DNA of 64,000 nt from Paraprevotella sp. (lineage in GTDB: Bacteria; Bacteroidota; Bacteroidia; Bacteroidales; Bacteroidaceae), in contig JAGBCQ010000012.1 of assembly GCA_017937925.1 (NCBI GenBank), forward strand, positions 186,001 to 250,000, given 5' to 3'. Under the pieces are notes generated by a model. It had not been told where the DNA came from. It searched no databases and worked only from the letters and a program-made list of their open reading frames with translations. Every line of letters begins with the position of its first letter. Positions within the stretch are counted from its first letter, which is position 1. A program made the position numbers and the translations under genes. Below, piece by piece: positions 52,595 to 62,283 of the stretch.

Positions 52595-53353
52595 ATGACA
52601 CTTATATATCGAATCTATCAACTATTCATAGCATTACCTATATTATTGGTATGCACCATGCTTACGTGTATTATCACGATTATCGGGTCATTCATTGGAG
52701 GCGCACATTTCTGGGGATATTATCCAGCAAAGATATGGTCTATGGTTATGTGCAGATTGCTACTCCTTCCTATTAAGATTAAAGGCAAGGAGAATGTTGA
52801 CAAGAAATCCTCATATGTTTTTGTCGCTAACCATCAAGGAGCATTTGACATCTTCCTCGTTTATGGTTTTATCGGGCGCAATTTCAAATGGATGATGAAG
52901 AAGTCTATACGAAATATTCCATTAGTAGGTAAGGCTTGCGAAAGTGCGCGACATATATTCGTTGACAAAACCGGACCGAAAAAGATTCAAGAAACTTACA
53001 ATAAAGCACGAGAAATTCTAAAAGAAGGTACCTCGTTGGTGGTATTCCCGGAAGGCGCACGCTCTTTTACAGGTCACATGGGCGTTTTTAAAAGAGGAGC
53101 ATTCCAATTAGCAGACGAATTGCAGTTACCAGTGGTTCCTGTCACCATCAATGGTCCATTTGATGTATTACCTCGCACCAAAGGTTTTTATTTTGTCAAC
53201 TTCCATAAATTAGAAATGACGATACACCAACCTATTATGCCTAAAGGGAAAGGACCGGAAAATGTAAAACAGACTTTAGAGGAGGCTTACGAAATCGTGA
53301 TGTCCGGACTACCAAAAGAACGTCAGGGTTTCGTTGAGAACAAAGATCAATAA
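52595..53353 (+). CDS. plsC: 1-acyl-sn-glycerol-3-phosphate acyltransferase
   Basis: This 252-residue inner-membrane acyltransferase makes phosphatidic acid for phospholipid synthesis. An N-terminal hydrophobic region (about 10-38) anchors it. The catalytic HX4D motif is NHQGAFD at about residues 79-85. The glycerol-phosphate binding block is VVFPEGARSFTGHMGVFKRGAF (about 149-170, broken here only by normal family variation), followed by PVVPVTINGPFD. It has its own promoter and a terminator downstream. Confidence 0.94.
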   Translation: MTLIYRIYQLFIALPILLVCTMLTCIITIIGSFIGGAHFWGYYPAKIWSMVMCRLLLLPIKIKGKENVDKKSSYVFVANHQGAFDIFLVYGFIGRNFKWMMKKSIRNIPLVGKACESARHIFVDKTGPKKIQETYNKAREILKEGTSLVVFPEGARSFTGHMGVFKRGAFQLADELQLPVVPVTINGPFDVLPRTKGFYFVNFHKLEMTIHQPIMPKGKGPENVKQTLEEAYEIVMSGLPKERQGFVENKDQ

Positions 53354-53383
53354 CAAAAACATTCTACTAAGTTTACATAATAA

Positions 53384-53426
53384 AGAAGAGGGTTGTTGCC
53401 TATGTGTTCAACCCTCTTCCTTATTA
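53384..53426. terminator. Bidirectional terminator after plsC
   Basis: An 11-bp stem GAAGAGGGTTG / CAACCCTCTTC with a 13-nt loop lies between the convergent plsC and DUF4369 lipoprotein genes. The T-rich flank on the plus side is interrupted. Confidence 0.7.
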
Positions 53427-53465
53427 TTATTGATATTAATTTACATTACTATTTAGAATGGTATA

Positions 53466-54179
53466 TTACGGATTTACCTCATCACCATACTTCATTCGCT
53501 CCATATTCTCTTGAGCCGCCTTCATGTATTTCCTGACATAAGCATCGTTTTTGAAAAACGGTGTTGCCTTAGTCATAATCTCTTCAATCTGTGGCGTGAT
53601 GATAGGATAAGGATAACTGCTTGTCATTATCATAAATATGCCCGGTCCCAAAACATTATCAAAATTGTCCGTAATAAAATTCGTCACCAAACGGTCGTTC
53701 AAAACCGACAAACGATTGGCTTCGTCATTTAAGCGTAGCATAATGACATCCTCGTCCACACCATCCATTATCATTTTACTTTCCATGCGAGGCAATTCTG
53801 CCAACTCATTATCCAAACGCGTCTTGGCCATAATGAAATTATATAAAGAGTCGTTCAACGGACTGCCTGTCACGTACTGACGTGCATCGCCTATGTGTAT
53901 TTTTAAATCTTCCGGCCCCAAAACAAAAGGCATCAGACACTCATTACCCATAAACAAGTTGACCATAACCACAGTATCCAACTCCCCAAAGAAGGAAAAC
54001 TTTCCGTGAATAACATCGCTTGAGTCCACGTCCACCAAATCACTGTCTTTATATACCTTGAGATATAGTTTCTTGCCATCCAAAGTTTCAACAGTAGAGT
54101 GTCCCTCTACCATATACCCTGTTCGACAAGAAGCCATCATCATCAAACCTAATATACTCGCAATTAAAAATCTCGCCAT
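53466..54179 (-). CDS. DUF4369 domain lipoprotein
   Basis: This 237-residue lipoprotein (lipobox MMASC, Cys about residue 18) has an N-terminal DUF4369 beta-domain (about 25-115, VETLDGKKLYLKVYKDSDLVDVDSS and IHGKFSFFGELD). A helical region follows. DUF4369 is often fused to a thioredoxin domain, as in the gene at 61183-62283, but here no CxxC is present. The function is unknown. It may be a surface or periplasmic protein of the TlpA-like lineage that has lost its redox domain. Confidence 0.83.
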   Translation of the reverse strand: MARFLIASILGLMMMASCRTGYMVEGHSTVETLDGKKLYLKVYKDSDLVDVDSSDVIHGKFSFFGELDTVVMVNLFMGNECLMPFVLGPEDLKIHIGDARQYVTGSPLNDSLYNFIMAKTRLDNELAELPRMESKMIMDGVDEDVIMLRLNDEANRLSVLNDRLVTNFITDNFDNVLGPGIFMIMTSSYPYPIITPQIEEIMTKATPFFKNDAYVRKYMKAAQENMERMKYGDEVNP

Positions 54180-54286
54180 TGAAAAGTCTTCTATATTGTT
54201 ATAACGAAGATATAAGCAACTTTAGAGAGAAAAAAATCATTTACCACTTTTTAAGGAACTTAAGTCGTATTTAATATTTAATTACG

Positions 54287-54664
54287 TTATTCCTTTTTCT
54301 TTTCTCGCTCTAACTCAGACGGAATGCGAAATGCCGTATATAATTCAAGAACGGAAGCAATCGCTAAACATACCATCCATTCGTTACGGCGTGCAAAACC
54401 AAAATTAAAACTTTGCATTGCCATCAGCACTGCCGTACAAAGCAACAATAACGCCCCGATGACTTGTTGAAAGCGCAATCGTTTTACGATTAGATTGTCT
54501 CCATCATATCCAACAAACAACTGCATTCCGGAAAAAGCACAAGCTCCAACCGCATACAAATAAAAAGAAAGCTGCCAACCGCTAATATAAGTGGCTGCCC
54601 CTATTAGCAATAAGACAGCGCCACATATAAATATCGTATTCTGAATTCTATCGAGTTGTTTCAT
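54287..54664 (-). CDS. Hypothetical four-helix membrane protein
   Basis: This 125-residue protein has four hydrophobic segments (about 9-27, 30-48, 66-84 and 93-110) and a charged tail SELEREKKKE. It overlaps the FtsB/DivIC-like gene by 4 bp and is cotranscribed with it. I do not recognise a characterised family, although small membrane genes in this position are common in Bacteroidales. A link to cell division is inferred only from context. Confidence 0.75.
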   Translation of the reverse strand: MKQLDRIQNTIFICGAVLLLIGAATYISGWQLSFYLYAVGACAFSGMQLFVGYDGDNLIVKRLRFQQVIGALLLLCTAVLMAMQSFNFGFARRNEWMVCLAIASVLELYTAFRIPSELEREKKKE

Positions 54665-54966
54665 TCTTTATCTTCTTCTATCACAAACACATCTTCATCA
54701 TCCATCTTCATGAAATAACGTTCACGCGCTATTTCTGTGAGCACATCAACGTTGGTATTCAGTTCCTGAAGTTTGTATGAGTCACGTTCATACATTTCTG
54801 TGTATCTATCAATCTCTTCACGAAGCTCTGCTAACTGCATTTTATGTTGATACCGCTCCCATAAACTATTCTCATCGATAAATCCAATCAATGCCACGAA
54901 CAGTACAATCACCACCGCATATTTATGACGGCTGATAAAGTTCCAAAAAGTACGAAGTCTTCCCAT
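54661..54966 (-). CDS. FtsB/DivIC-like septum formation initiator
   Basis: This 101-residue bitopic protein has one membrane helix (about 15-32, YAVVIVLFVALIGFID) followed by a coiled coil (about 38-75, RYQHKMQLAELREEIDRYTEMYERD). It then has the family box ARERYFMKMDDEDVFVIEED. FtsB-type proteins bridge FtsL and FtsQ in the divisome. It is divergent from dnaX with promoters on both strands. Confidence 0.9.
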   Translation of the reverse strand: MGRLRTFWNFISRHKYAVVIVLFVALIGFIDENSLWERYQHKMQLAELREEIDRYTEMYERDSYKLQELNTNVDVLTEIARERYFMKMDDEDVFVIEEDKE

Positions 54967-54989
54967 TCCGTTAAATCTATTGAATGATG

Positions 54990-54997
54990 CAAATATA
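54990..54997 (-). promoter_or_regulatory. Putative -7 element (TATATTTG) of the FtsB-like gene
   Basis: This matches TAnnTTTG on the minus strand, 24 bp before the ATG. It is paired with the divergent dnaX element at 55043. Confidence 0.5.
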
Positions 54998-55042
54998 CGA
55001 TATATTTAAGCGTAAAAAGGATGAAACGCTCATTTTTTTTCC

Positions 55043-55050
55043 TAAATTTG
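55043..55050 (+). promoter_or_regulatory. Putative -7 element (TAAATTTG) of dnaX
   Basis: This matches TAnnTTTG 31 bp before the dnaX ATG. Confidence 0.5.
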
Positions 55051-55081
55051 CAAAATAAGAAGTATATACCGATTTTCAAAG

Positions 55082-56893
55082 ATGGAAGAATACATTGTTT
55101 CTGCGAGGAAGTACCGCCCATCGGCTTTTGACACCGTAGTCGGACAAGAATCGCTCACTACAACACTAAAGAATGCTATTGCTGCAGGGAAGTTGGCACA
55201 TGCCTATTTATTCTGCGGACCGCGAGGAGTTGGAAAAACGACCTGCGCTCGTATTTTTGCCAAGACCATCAATTGCCTCAACCCCTCTGAAACAGGAGAG
55301 GCATGCGATGAATGTGAATCATGTAAGGCATTCAACGAGCAACGCTCGTTGAACATACACGAATTGGATGCTGCTTCCAACAATTCAGTTGAAGAAATTC
55401 GTGCGCTTATTGAAAAGGTAAGGATTCCCCCACAAGTCGGAAAGTATAAGGTATTCATTATTGACGAGGTACATATGCTTTCTTCTGCGGCTTTCAACGC
55501 TTTCCTAAAAACTTTGGAAGAACCACCCTCTTACGTTATCTTCATTTTGGCCACTACCGAAAAACATAAAATCCTACCGACGATATTGAGTCGTTGTCAG
55601 GTTTATGACTTCAATCGCATGAGCATTCAATCCATCGTCAACCACTTGCAATTTGTGGCGGAAAAGGAAGGCTACTCATTCGAACCCGAAGCCTTGAACA
55701 TCATTGCACAGAAAGCAGATGGTGGTATGCGCGATGCCCTCTCTATCTTTGACCAAACCGTTAGTTTTACAGAAGGAAATCTTACTTATCAAAAAGTTAT
55801 AGAAACCCTCAACGTACTTGACTACGAATATTACTTCCGCCTCGTGGACCATTTCCTTAAAAACGAGCCGGCACAATGTATGTTGACATTCAATGAAATT
55901 TTGGAAAGAGGATTTGAAGGTAGTCATTTCATTACAGGATTGGCATCGCATCTTCGCGACCTGCTTGTTAGTAAGGATGCTGTAACATTGCCACTACTTG
56001 AAGTCAGCAACAACGTTCGCGCCCGTTATCAAGAACAGGCTCAGCGCTGTCAATCCAAGTTTTTATATAAGGCCATAAAACTATGCAGTGACTGCGACTT
56101 GAACTACAGAACAAGTAAAAACAAACGTCTTCTAGTAGAAATCACGCTCATTCAACTGTCACAACTAACATTAGAAGATGACACAGTAAGCTCGGGGCGT
56201 AGCCCTGAGAAGACATTAAAACCCCTGTTTACTCAACCAACCGAAGTCGCTCAAAAAACAACTCCGGTAAATCAGTCTGCGCCCAAGATACAGACCGAAA
56301 AGGTTGCCTCTAACGTTCAGGACAGAACGAGCACTTACCAAACAAGACAATCACCACTCCCCCAAAAACAAGAAGAAGAAAAAAGTAAGCCCAAAATAAA
56401 AATGGGGGTATTTGGTACGTCCATTCGCAAAAAAGAAAAGACTGAAGAACAAGTGGTAACCAACACCACGAATACAATCATTAGCGCACAGAATAGTGTA
56501 CCGACAAATAACAATCAAGAATACGAGGATTATCCTGTAACAGAAGACAATATCTGCTTCTACTGGCACGAGTTCATCAATTTGATGCCACAAGAAGAAA
56601 CAGCAATGGCTCAACGCATGAAAGTAACACGTCCCAAGTTACTGAAAGACGAGAACTTTGAGGTTGTAGTTGACAATGAGCAAGTGAAAATATACATGGA
56701 ACAAATGAAGCGCCGGATTGAGACTCACATGAGAAAGCAATTACATAATCGCCGCATCACCATGAATATCCGTGTAGCAGATGCCAAAGAAACGACAAGA
56801 ATCTATAGCAAGCCTCAACAATACCAAGCCATGTGCAAGGAAAATCCCGCATTACTAAAACTTCAAGATATTTTCAAATTGGAGTTGAAATAA
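55082..56893 (+). CDS. dnaX: DNA polymerase III subunit gamma/tau
   Basis: This 603-residue clamp-loader ATPase has Walker A CGPRGVGKTTCARIFAKT (about 44-61). It has a zinc module with CDECESCKAF preceded by an upstream Cys, Walker B VFIIDEVHMLS, sensor ATTEKHKILPTILSRCQ and domain III up to about 360. A Pro/Gln/Lys-rich linker (about 370-480) leads to a C-terminal tau-like domain ending KLQDIFKLELK. The length fits Bacteroidota DnaX. No obvious frameshift site for a gamma form was identified. Confidence 0.96.
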   Translation: MEEYIVSARKYRPSAFDTVVGQESLTTTLKNAIAAGKLAHAYLFCGPRGVGKTTCARIFAKTINCLNPSETGEACDECESCKAFNEQRSLNIHELDAASNNSVEEIRALIEKVRIPPQVGKYKVFIIDEVHMLSSAAFNAFLKTLEEPPSYVIFILATTEKHKILPTILSRCQVYDFNRMSIQSIVNHLQFVAEKEGYSFEPEALNIIAQKADGGMRDALSIFDQTVSFTEGNLTYQKVIETLNVLDYEYYFRLVDHFLKNEPAQCMLTFNEILERGFEGSHFITGLASHLRDLLVSKDAVTLPLLEVSNNVRARYQEQAQRCQSKFLYKAIKLCSDCDLNYRTSKNKRLLVEITLIQLSQLTLEDDTVSSGRSPEKTLKPLFTQPTEVAQKTTPVNQSAPKIQTEKVASNVQDRTSTYQTRQSPLPQKQEEEKSKPKIKMGVFGTSIRKKEKTEEQVVTNTTNTIISAQNSVPTNNNQEYEDYPVTEDNICFYWHEFINLMPQEETAMAQRMKVTRPKLLKDENFEVVVDNEQVKIYMEQMKRRIETHMRKQLHNRRITMNIRVADAKETTRIYSKPQQYQAMCKENPALLKLQDIFKLELK

Positions 56894-56916
56894 AGACATC
56901 TCATATAAGAAATAAA

Positions 56917-56957
56917 AAAGCATCGGAATTTCAAATGAACTCCGATGCTTTGTTTTT
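56917..56957 (+). terminator. Terminator of dnaX
   Basis: The stem AAAGCATCGGA / TCCGATGCTTT with a 13-nt loop is followed by GTTTTTC. It lies just before the 3' end of the convergent tRNA-His. Confidence 0.8.
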
Positions 56958-56962
56958 CTCTG

Positions 56963-57037
56963 GGTGACTAGTGGGATTCGAACCCACGACATTCAGAACC
57001 ACAATCTGACGCTCTAACCGACTGAACTATAGTCACC
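56963..57037 (-). tRNA. tRNA-His (anticodon GUG)
   Basis: The minus strand forms a full cloverleaf. The acceptor stem is GTGACTA/TAGTCAC with an extra 5' G (G-1) opposite C73, the hallmark of tRNA-His. The anticodon stem-loop is TCAGA-TTGTGGT-TCTGA with anticodon GTG. The T arm is CGTGG-GTTCGAAT-CCCAC style. CCA is not encoded. Confidence 0.95.
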
Positions 57038-57087
57038 ATCAAAAAAATTATAGGAACGCTCACTCGCGTTTATTTCCTAAAGCGTTG

Positions 57088-57118
57088 CAAAGGTACGCAT
57101 TTATATTGAACCTGCAAA
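57088..57118 (-). promoter_or_regulatory. Consensus promoter of tRNA-His
   Basis: The minus strand reads TTTG (57118-57115), a 19-bp spacer and TACCTTTG (57095-57088). Both elements match perfectly. The leader to the tRNA is about 45 nt. Confidence 0.8.
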
Positions 57119-57133
57119 CTTTTGAATCATTTT

Positions 57134-58012
57134 TTATTGATAAAACTCTTTCTTTCCTGCAGACAATGTATTCTTCATCAACATACAGATAGTCATCGGA
57201 CCAACACCTCCCGGCACCGGAGTAATGAAAGCGCATTTAGGAGCTACTTCTTCGTATTTCACATCTCCATTTAAGCGGAAACCACTCTTTTTACTGTCAT
57301 CAGGCACTCTGGTCGTACCGACATCAATAACTGTTGCCCCCTCTTTTACCATGTCGGCTGTAACGAAATCAGGTTGTCCTATTGCTGCGATGATGATGTC
57401 CGCCTCACGACATTCCTTTTTCAAGTCCTTACTATGACTATGACAAACAGTTACTGTTGCATCGCCATATTGTTTCTGCATCATCAGTTGTGCCATCGGC
57501 TTCCCTACAATATTACTTCTTCCCAGTACAACACATTTCTTTCCGGACGTTTCTACTTGATAACGTTTGAGTAATTCCAAGATACCTTTCGGGGTGGCTG
57601 ATATATAACAAGGCAAGCCTATTGCCATGCGTCCAACGTTAATCGGATGAAATCCGTCCACGTCCTTACGATAATCAATAGCCTCTATAACCTTCTGTTC
57701 AGAGATATGGCGTGGTAACGGAAGTTGTACAATAAAACCATCCACATCATCATCTTGATTCAACTTGTCAACCTCTGCCAACAACTCTTCTTCAGTAATA
57801 TCATCTTCAAAACGAAGAAGGGTGGACTTGAAGCCACAAGCTTCACAAGCCAACACCTTATTACGGACATAAGTTTCACTTCCTCCATCATGTCCAACAA
57901 GAATTGCTGCCAAATGCGGACGTTTGCCACCACTTGCTACAATAGTTTGTACTTCTTCAGCTATTTCAGCCTTAATTTGAGCCGCCGTCGCCTTTCCATC
58001 AATAATTTGCAT
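57134..58012 (-). CDS. folD: Bifunctional methylene-THF dehydrogenase/methenyl-THF cyclohydrolase
   Basis: FolD interconverts 5,10-methylene-, methenyl- and 10-formyl-THF with NADP. The 292 residues include [15 protein letters not shown], with Tyr and downstream Lys of the active site. They also include [49 protein letters not shown] (NADP fold) and [17 protein letters not shown]. It lies 21 bp after ffh and is probably cotranscribed with it. Confidence 0.97.
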   Translation of the reverse strand: MQIIDGKATAAQIKAEIAEEVQTIVASGGKRPHLAAILVGHDGGSETYVRNKVLACEACGFKSTLLRFEDDITEEELLAEVDKLNQDDDVDGFIVQLPLPRHISEQKVIEAIDYRKDVDGFHPINVGRMAIGLPCYISATPKGILELLKRYQVETSGKKCVVLGRSNIVGKPMAQLMMQKQYGDATVTVCHSHSKDLKKECREADIIIAAIGQPDFVTADMVKEGATVIDVGTTRVPDDSKKSGFRLNGDVKYEEVAPKCAFITPVPGGVGPMTICMLMKNTLSAGKKEFYQ

Positions 58013-58033
58013 GTCGTGTTCTTTTGTGTGTTT

Positions 58034-59386
58034 TTAGAATTTAGGCATCTTAGGCATACCGGGTATGTTCGGCATTTTTCCCATCATTTGCCCCATTTTG
58101 CTACCTGTCATCATCTTCATCATCTTACGCATCTGATCGAATTGTTTGATGAGTCTGTTGACCTCTTGAATATTCGTTCCAGAACCTTTAGCAATACGCT
58201 GACGACGACTGGAGTTCAATATCTCTGGATGCGTCCGCTCACGCGGTGTCATACTTTGGATAATAGCTTCAATGCTCTTGAAAGCATCATCATCAACGTC
58301 TATATCCTTGATTGCCTTGCCAACACCGGGAATCATACTTGCCAAATCTTTCAAATTACCCATTTTCTTGATTTGCTGTATCTGTCCCAAGAAGTCATTA
58401 AAATCAAATTGGTTCTTAGCAATCTTCTTTTGCAGACGGCGCGCCTCCTCTTCATCGAATTGTTCCTGGGCTTTTTCCACCAACGAAACAATATCACCCA
58501 TACCAAGAATACGGTCGGCCATACGTGCCGGATGGAACTGATCTATCGCTTCCATTTTTTCTCCCGTACCGACAAACTTTATCGGCTTGTTCACCACTGT
58601 ACGGATAGACAAAGCAGCTCCACCACGAGTATCACCATCTAATTTGGTCAGTACAACTCCATCAAAGTCCAAACGGTCGTTGAACTCCTTCGCAGTATTT
58701 ACAGCATCCTGTCCGGTCATCGCATCCACCACAAAAAGGGTTTCTGTAGGATTGATGGCTTCTTTGATTGCAGCAATTTCCTGCATCATTTGTTCATCAA
58801 CCGCCAAACGTCCTGCCGTATCGACAATTACTGTATCGTAACCTCTTGACTTAGCTTCTTTAATTGCATTCAGTGCTATTTGAACTGCATCCTTATTATC
58901 AGGTTCGCTATATACGGGGACACCTATTTGTTCGCCTAAAACTTTCAACTGCTCTATCGCTGCAGGTCGATAGATGTCGCAAGCTGCCAAAAGCGGATTC
59001 TTACGTTTTTTGTTCTTCAACATCAACGCCAACTTTCCAGATAAAGTTGTCTTTCCGGCACCATTCAAACCTGCCATTAAGATTACGGAAGGATGACCTT
59101 GCAAATTCAATTCCGCAGTTTCACCTCCCATCAATTCAGCCAATTCGTCATGCACAATCTTTACCATCAACTGACTTGGTCTGACTGCTGTCAACACGTT
59201 TTGACCCAATGCCTTTTGTTTTACCGTATCGGTGAATGTCTTAGCAACTTTATAGTTTACGTCGGCATCAAGCAACGCTCTGCGCACGTCCTTCAATGTT
59301 TCCGCTACGTTGATTTCCGTGATTTTTCCTTCGCCCTTCAGTATCTTAAACGAGCGTTCCAGTCTCTCACTTAAATTGTCGAACAT
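58034..59386 (-). CDS. ffh: Signal recognition particle protein Ffh
   Basis: This 450-residue SRP GTPase targets nascent membrane proteins. The N domain (about 1-95) is followed by the G domain. G1 is GLNGAGKTTLSGKLAL (about 105-120), and further motifs are DTAGRLAVDEQMM, TKLDGDTRGGAALSIR and GTGEKMEAIDQFHP. The methionine-rich M domain (about 330-450, KQFDQMRKMMKMMTGSKMGQMMGKMPN) binds the SRP RNA encoded at 7957-8056. A good SD (AAGGAG) precedes the ATG, and the -7 element TACCTTTG lies at 59424-59431. Confidence 0.97.
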   Translation of the reverse strand: MFDNLSERLERSFKILKGEGKITEINVAETLKDVRRALLDADVNYKVAKTFTDTVKQKALGQNVLTAVRPSQLMVKIVHDELAELMGGETAELNLQGHPSVILMAGLNGAGKTTLSGKLALMLKNKKRKNPLLAACDIYRPAAIEQLKVLGEQIGVPVYSEPDNKDAVQIALNAIKEAKSRGYDTVIVDTAGRLAVDEQMMQEIAAIKEAINPTETLFVVDAMTGQDAVNTAKEFNDRLDFDGVVLTKLDGDTRGGAALSIRTVVNKPIKFVGTGEKMEAIDQFHPARMADRILGMGDIVSLVEKAQEQFDEEEARRLQKKIAKNQFDFNDFLGQIQQIKKMGNLKDLASMIPGVGKAIKDIDVDDDAFKSIEAIIQSMTPRERTHPEILNSSRRQRIAKGSGTNIQEVNRLIKQFDQMRKMMKMMTGSKMGQMMGKMPNIPGMPKMPKF

Positions 59387-59691
59387 ATCTTACTCCTTAT
59401 TATATATATTATCATTTGAGCCGCAAAGGTACGAAAAAAACAACGTCACAGCACACTAATCCTTAAAAAAGTTCGCTTTTTAGCAGTTTGTAGCCTATTA
59501 AACTCAAATAACAAGCAGCCGATGCAACTAAACGCTACAAATAGGCTTGCTTTATTAAGGTTTTCGCAGTCTTAAAAGAAGTAATAGTTGTAATTGCAAT
59601 TATCAAAGATTAAACAAAGTTTGTTATTTGCTTGTTATTTTAAGTTTAAATAGTTAATTTTGCACCCGATTTATTGATAAATGTTTTAATT
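59387..59691. other. 305-bp divergent control region between ffh and the FadL-type porin gene
   Basis: The minus-strand ffh promoter element TACCTTTG is at 59424-59431. The plus-strand porin promoter is at 59631-59662. The segment between is AT-rich; no small gene or structured RNA is recognised. Confidence 0.6.
59631..59662 (+). promoter_or_regulatory. Promoter of the FadL-type porin gene
   Basis: CTTG (59631-59634), a 20-bp spacer and TAATTTTG (59655-59662) match the Bacteroidota promoter with one mismatch at -33. The leader is about 25 nt. Confidence 0.55.
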
Positions 59692-61116
59692 ATGAAGAAA
59701 AAACATCTTTTAGCTGCGCTTGCGCTGATGGTTTCAAGTACAACCTTTGCAGGCGGTCTTTTGACAAACACAAATCAGAATGTAGCATTTTTGCGTAACC
59801 CGGCACGTGACGCTGTCATCGCCATTGACGGTGTATATAGCAACCCTGCTGGTGTCGCATTCCTTCCGAAAGGTTTCCACCTTTCATTAAACTGGCAAGC
59901 TGCTTGGCAGAAGCGTGAAATGATTTCATCTGCTCCTTTCTACGGCTTCAATCAAAACAACAAAGGCATCACTGAGAATGGTCTTACCTATAATAAATAT
60001 GTAGGTACTGCTTTTGCTCCGATTATTCCTTCATTCCAAGCTGCTTATGTCATCAATGACAAATGGTCCGTATCCGCACAGTTTGCAGTCGGTGGCGGTG
60101 GCGGTAAGTGTGAGTTCGACAATGGTCTGCCTATGTTTGAGCAGTTGGTTGGCGGACAAATGGGAAGCACAATTGCCGGTTCTGTTCCTTACTCTTACGG
60201 ATTCAACCAAAACTTGATTGGTGAACAATACTTCTACGGTATTCAAGTTGGTGCAACCTATAAGATTTGCGACAAGGTTTCTGTGTTCGCAGGTGCTCGT
60301 GGTATCATCGCAAAGAGTGGTTACGAAGGAGCTATCAGCAATATCACGGTAAACGGTAATGGCGCTTCCGTGTACGCTACCCAAATGAACCAAGCCATTG
60401 CAGCCGCTCAACAATTTGCTGCTGCAGGCGATTTGGCCAATGCACAATATTATCAAGCACTAGCTACTAAGGCCGGTACAGCTGCAGCAATCATGTCTGA
60501 CTACAATTTGGACTGCCAACAAAGTGGTTTGGGCATCACTCCTATTTTGGGTGTTGACGTAAACTTAGGCAAATTAAACTTGGCGGCTAAGTATGAGTTC
60601 CGCACTAAAATTGAGTTGGAAAACGAGTCAAGCAACACAGCTAACGTAGATGCTTTGATGCCTGCATACGCTGACGGTGCAAAAGTTCGTTCTGACATCC
60701 CAGCCCTTTTGACTTTGGGTGCTCAATATTCTGTTATGGACAACTTCCGTTTGATGGGTGGTTTCCACTACTACTTTGACAAAGACGCTAAGGGTTCAGC
60801 AACCAACGTTGCTCACAACACCTGGGAAGTAACATTCGGTACAGAGTACGATGTTAACAAGTGGTTGACATTGAGTTGTGGTGGTCAACGTACGAAGTAC
60901 AACTTCGGAAGCGACATGCAAGACACTAACTTCAACATCTCTTCTTACGGTCTTTGCCTTGGTGCAAAAGCACAATTGTGCAAAGTGTTGGCAATGAACA
61001 TCGGTTACATGCACTCATTCTATGGTAGCAAAGAAATCGAGCGTGGCAATGGTATTACTGACAGATACACACGTAAGAACGACGTAGTAGGAATCAGTTT
61101 GGATTTCAAATTCTAA
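59692..61116 (+). CDS. OmpP1/FadL family outer-membrane transport protein
   Basis: The ATG at 59692 gives 474 residues with a signal peptide (MKKKHLLAALALMVSSTTFAGG); the upstream ATG at 59674 is less likely. The mature N-terminus, with a plug-like NPARDAVIAIDGVYSNPAGVAFL segment, is typical of FadL-family channels for hydrophobic substrates, where NPA motifs recur. The barrel strands end with the terminal Phe (VVGISLDFKF). Codon bias (ggt, aac, cgt) suggests abundance. The substrate is unknown. Confidence 0.9.
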   Translation: MKKKHLLAALALMVSSTTFAGGLLTNTNQNVAFLRNPARDAVIAIDGVYSNPAGVAFLPKGFHLSLNWQAAWQKREMISSAPFYGFNQNNKGITENGLTYNKYVGTAFAPIIPSFQAAYVINDKWSVSAQFAVGGGGGKCEFDNGLPMFEQLVGGQMGSTIAGSVPYSYGFNQNLIGEQYFYGIQVGATYKICDKVSVFAGARGIIAKSGYEGAISNITVNGNGASVYATQMNQAIAAAQQFAAAGDLANAQYYQALATKAGTAAAIMSDYNLDCQQSGLGITPILGVDVNLGKLNLAAKYEFRTKIELENESSNTANVDALMPAYADGAKVRSDIPALLTLGAQYSVMDNFRLMGGFHYYFDKDAKGSATNVAHNTWEVTFGTEYDVNKWLTLSCGGQRTKYNFGSDMQDTNFNISSYGLCLGAKAQLCKVLAMNIGYMHSFYGSKEIERGNGITDRYTRKNDVVGISLDFKF

Positions 61117-61133
61117 AAACAACATAATACAAT

Positions 61134-61163
61134 AAAAAAAGGCACCGCATGGTGCCTTTTTTT
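61134..61163. terminator. Bidirectional terminator
   Basis: The stem AAAAAAAGGCACC / GGTGCCTTTTTTT with a GCAT loop serves the porin gene and the convergent TlpA-type gene. Confidence 0.9.
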
Positions 61164-61182
61164 ATTGGTTCATAAATTCTCT

Positions 61183-62283
61183 TTACTTATAAATCTCCTC
61201 TAATTTTTTCTGCAGATCTTCTGCACGCAAACCTTCTGCTACCACCTTACCGTCAGGACCAAACAAAATGGTTGCAGGAATACTGCGAATAGCATAAATA
61301 TCAGCTGCAGCGCATTGCCAACCTTTTAAATCAGACATCTGCGGCCATGTGATTCCGAGTTGTTCTGTTGCTTGCGCCCATGCTTCTTTATCATTATCTA
61401 ACGAAACACCTACAATTTCGAAGCCTTTCGGGTGGAACTGTTCGTAAGCCGCCTTTACATTAGGCATTTCTCTGCGGCATGGTCCGCACCAGCTAGCCCA
61501 GAAATCCACCAATACATAGTTGCCCTTACCTACATAATCAGACAATTTACGTGGTGTACCTTCCATGTCATTCATTTCAAAATCGGTGAACATGGCACCG
61601 ACATTCTTGTTCTTCAGTACTTGGATATACTTGTTCACACTTTCTAGTACGGCATTTTCACGATATTTATAGGCATTCAAAAAAGCCTCTACTTCTTCCA
61701 TATCCAACAAAGAATTATACCTTTTTATCAATCCTGCCGGGATAATATCATCTTTGTGAGCCGCTAATGCATCATAAACCACGCTTCTACGCCCATCCTG
61801 AAGTGCATAGTAGTCATTTTGCAACTGTACACTGGCACTATCTGGCAATCTACCACCATTTTCCATTGCCACCTTTTGCGCATTCATCATCATCTCACCT
61901 TCCTGCTTTGCAAAGTCAGCCATTTTTTTCATAATCTCTCTGTACTGCTCATTCAGTTCCGAGCCTTTTACTTCACAACCCGCTACCGAATCACATACCA
62001 CCTCTATAGGAGTTTCATCTAAAATTAGTTCCGCAATAGGCACTTTAATGGGATTTTCTGTGGACAAAAGTACAAAAGTCGGGAGTTCTACCGAGCCCGT
62101 CATTACCGCCTTTCCGTTCTCACACACAGCGCTATCCAACACATCACCCGTACCGGTAGCACATAAATAAACTTTCTCTACATTCTCGTCGTCGGTGGTA
62201 TATGTCACCTTGTAACCGTTCTGCGTACATGATACTGCCAAAACTGCTCCCAACGAAATTCCTAACCATGTTTTCATTTTCAT
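61183..62283 (-). CDS. TlpA-type thioredoxin lipoprotein with N-terminal DUF4369 domain
   Basis: This 366-residue periplasmic lipoprotein has its lipobox near AVSC, with Cys about residue 19. The N-terminal DUF4369 beta-domain (about 25-120) and a helical linker precede a C-terminal thioredoxin-like domain (about 235-366). The redox motif is DFWASWCGPCRREMP (Cys about 265 and 268), with the cis-Pro in AIRSIPATILFGPDGK. It likely reduces or isomerises disulfides in exported proteins or assists cytochrome maturation. The start could be M1 or M3. Confidence 0.92.
   Translation of the reverse strand: MKMKTWLGISLGAVLAVSCTQNGYKVTYTTDDENVEKVYLCATGTGDVLDSAVCENGKAVMTGSVELPTFVLLSTENPIKVPIAELILDETPIEVVCDSVAGCEVKGSELNEQYREIMKKMADFAKQEGEMMMNAQKVAMENGGRLPDSASVQLQNDYYALQDGRRSVVYDALAAHKDDIIPAGLIKRYNSLLDMEEVEAFLNAYKYRENAVLESVNKYIQVLKNKNVGAMFTDFEMNDMEGTPRKLSDYVGKGNYVLVDFWASWCGPCRREMPNVKAAYEQFHPKGFEIVGVSLDNDKEAWAQATEQLGITWPQMSDLKGWQCAAADIYAIRSIPATILFGPDGKVVAEGLRAEDLQKKLEEIYK

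Noticed and set aside
57725-58642. 305-codon plus-strand open frame
   Set aside because: It is antisense to the certain genes folD and ffh, has the composition of a shadow frame and matches no family pattern.
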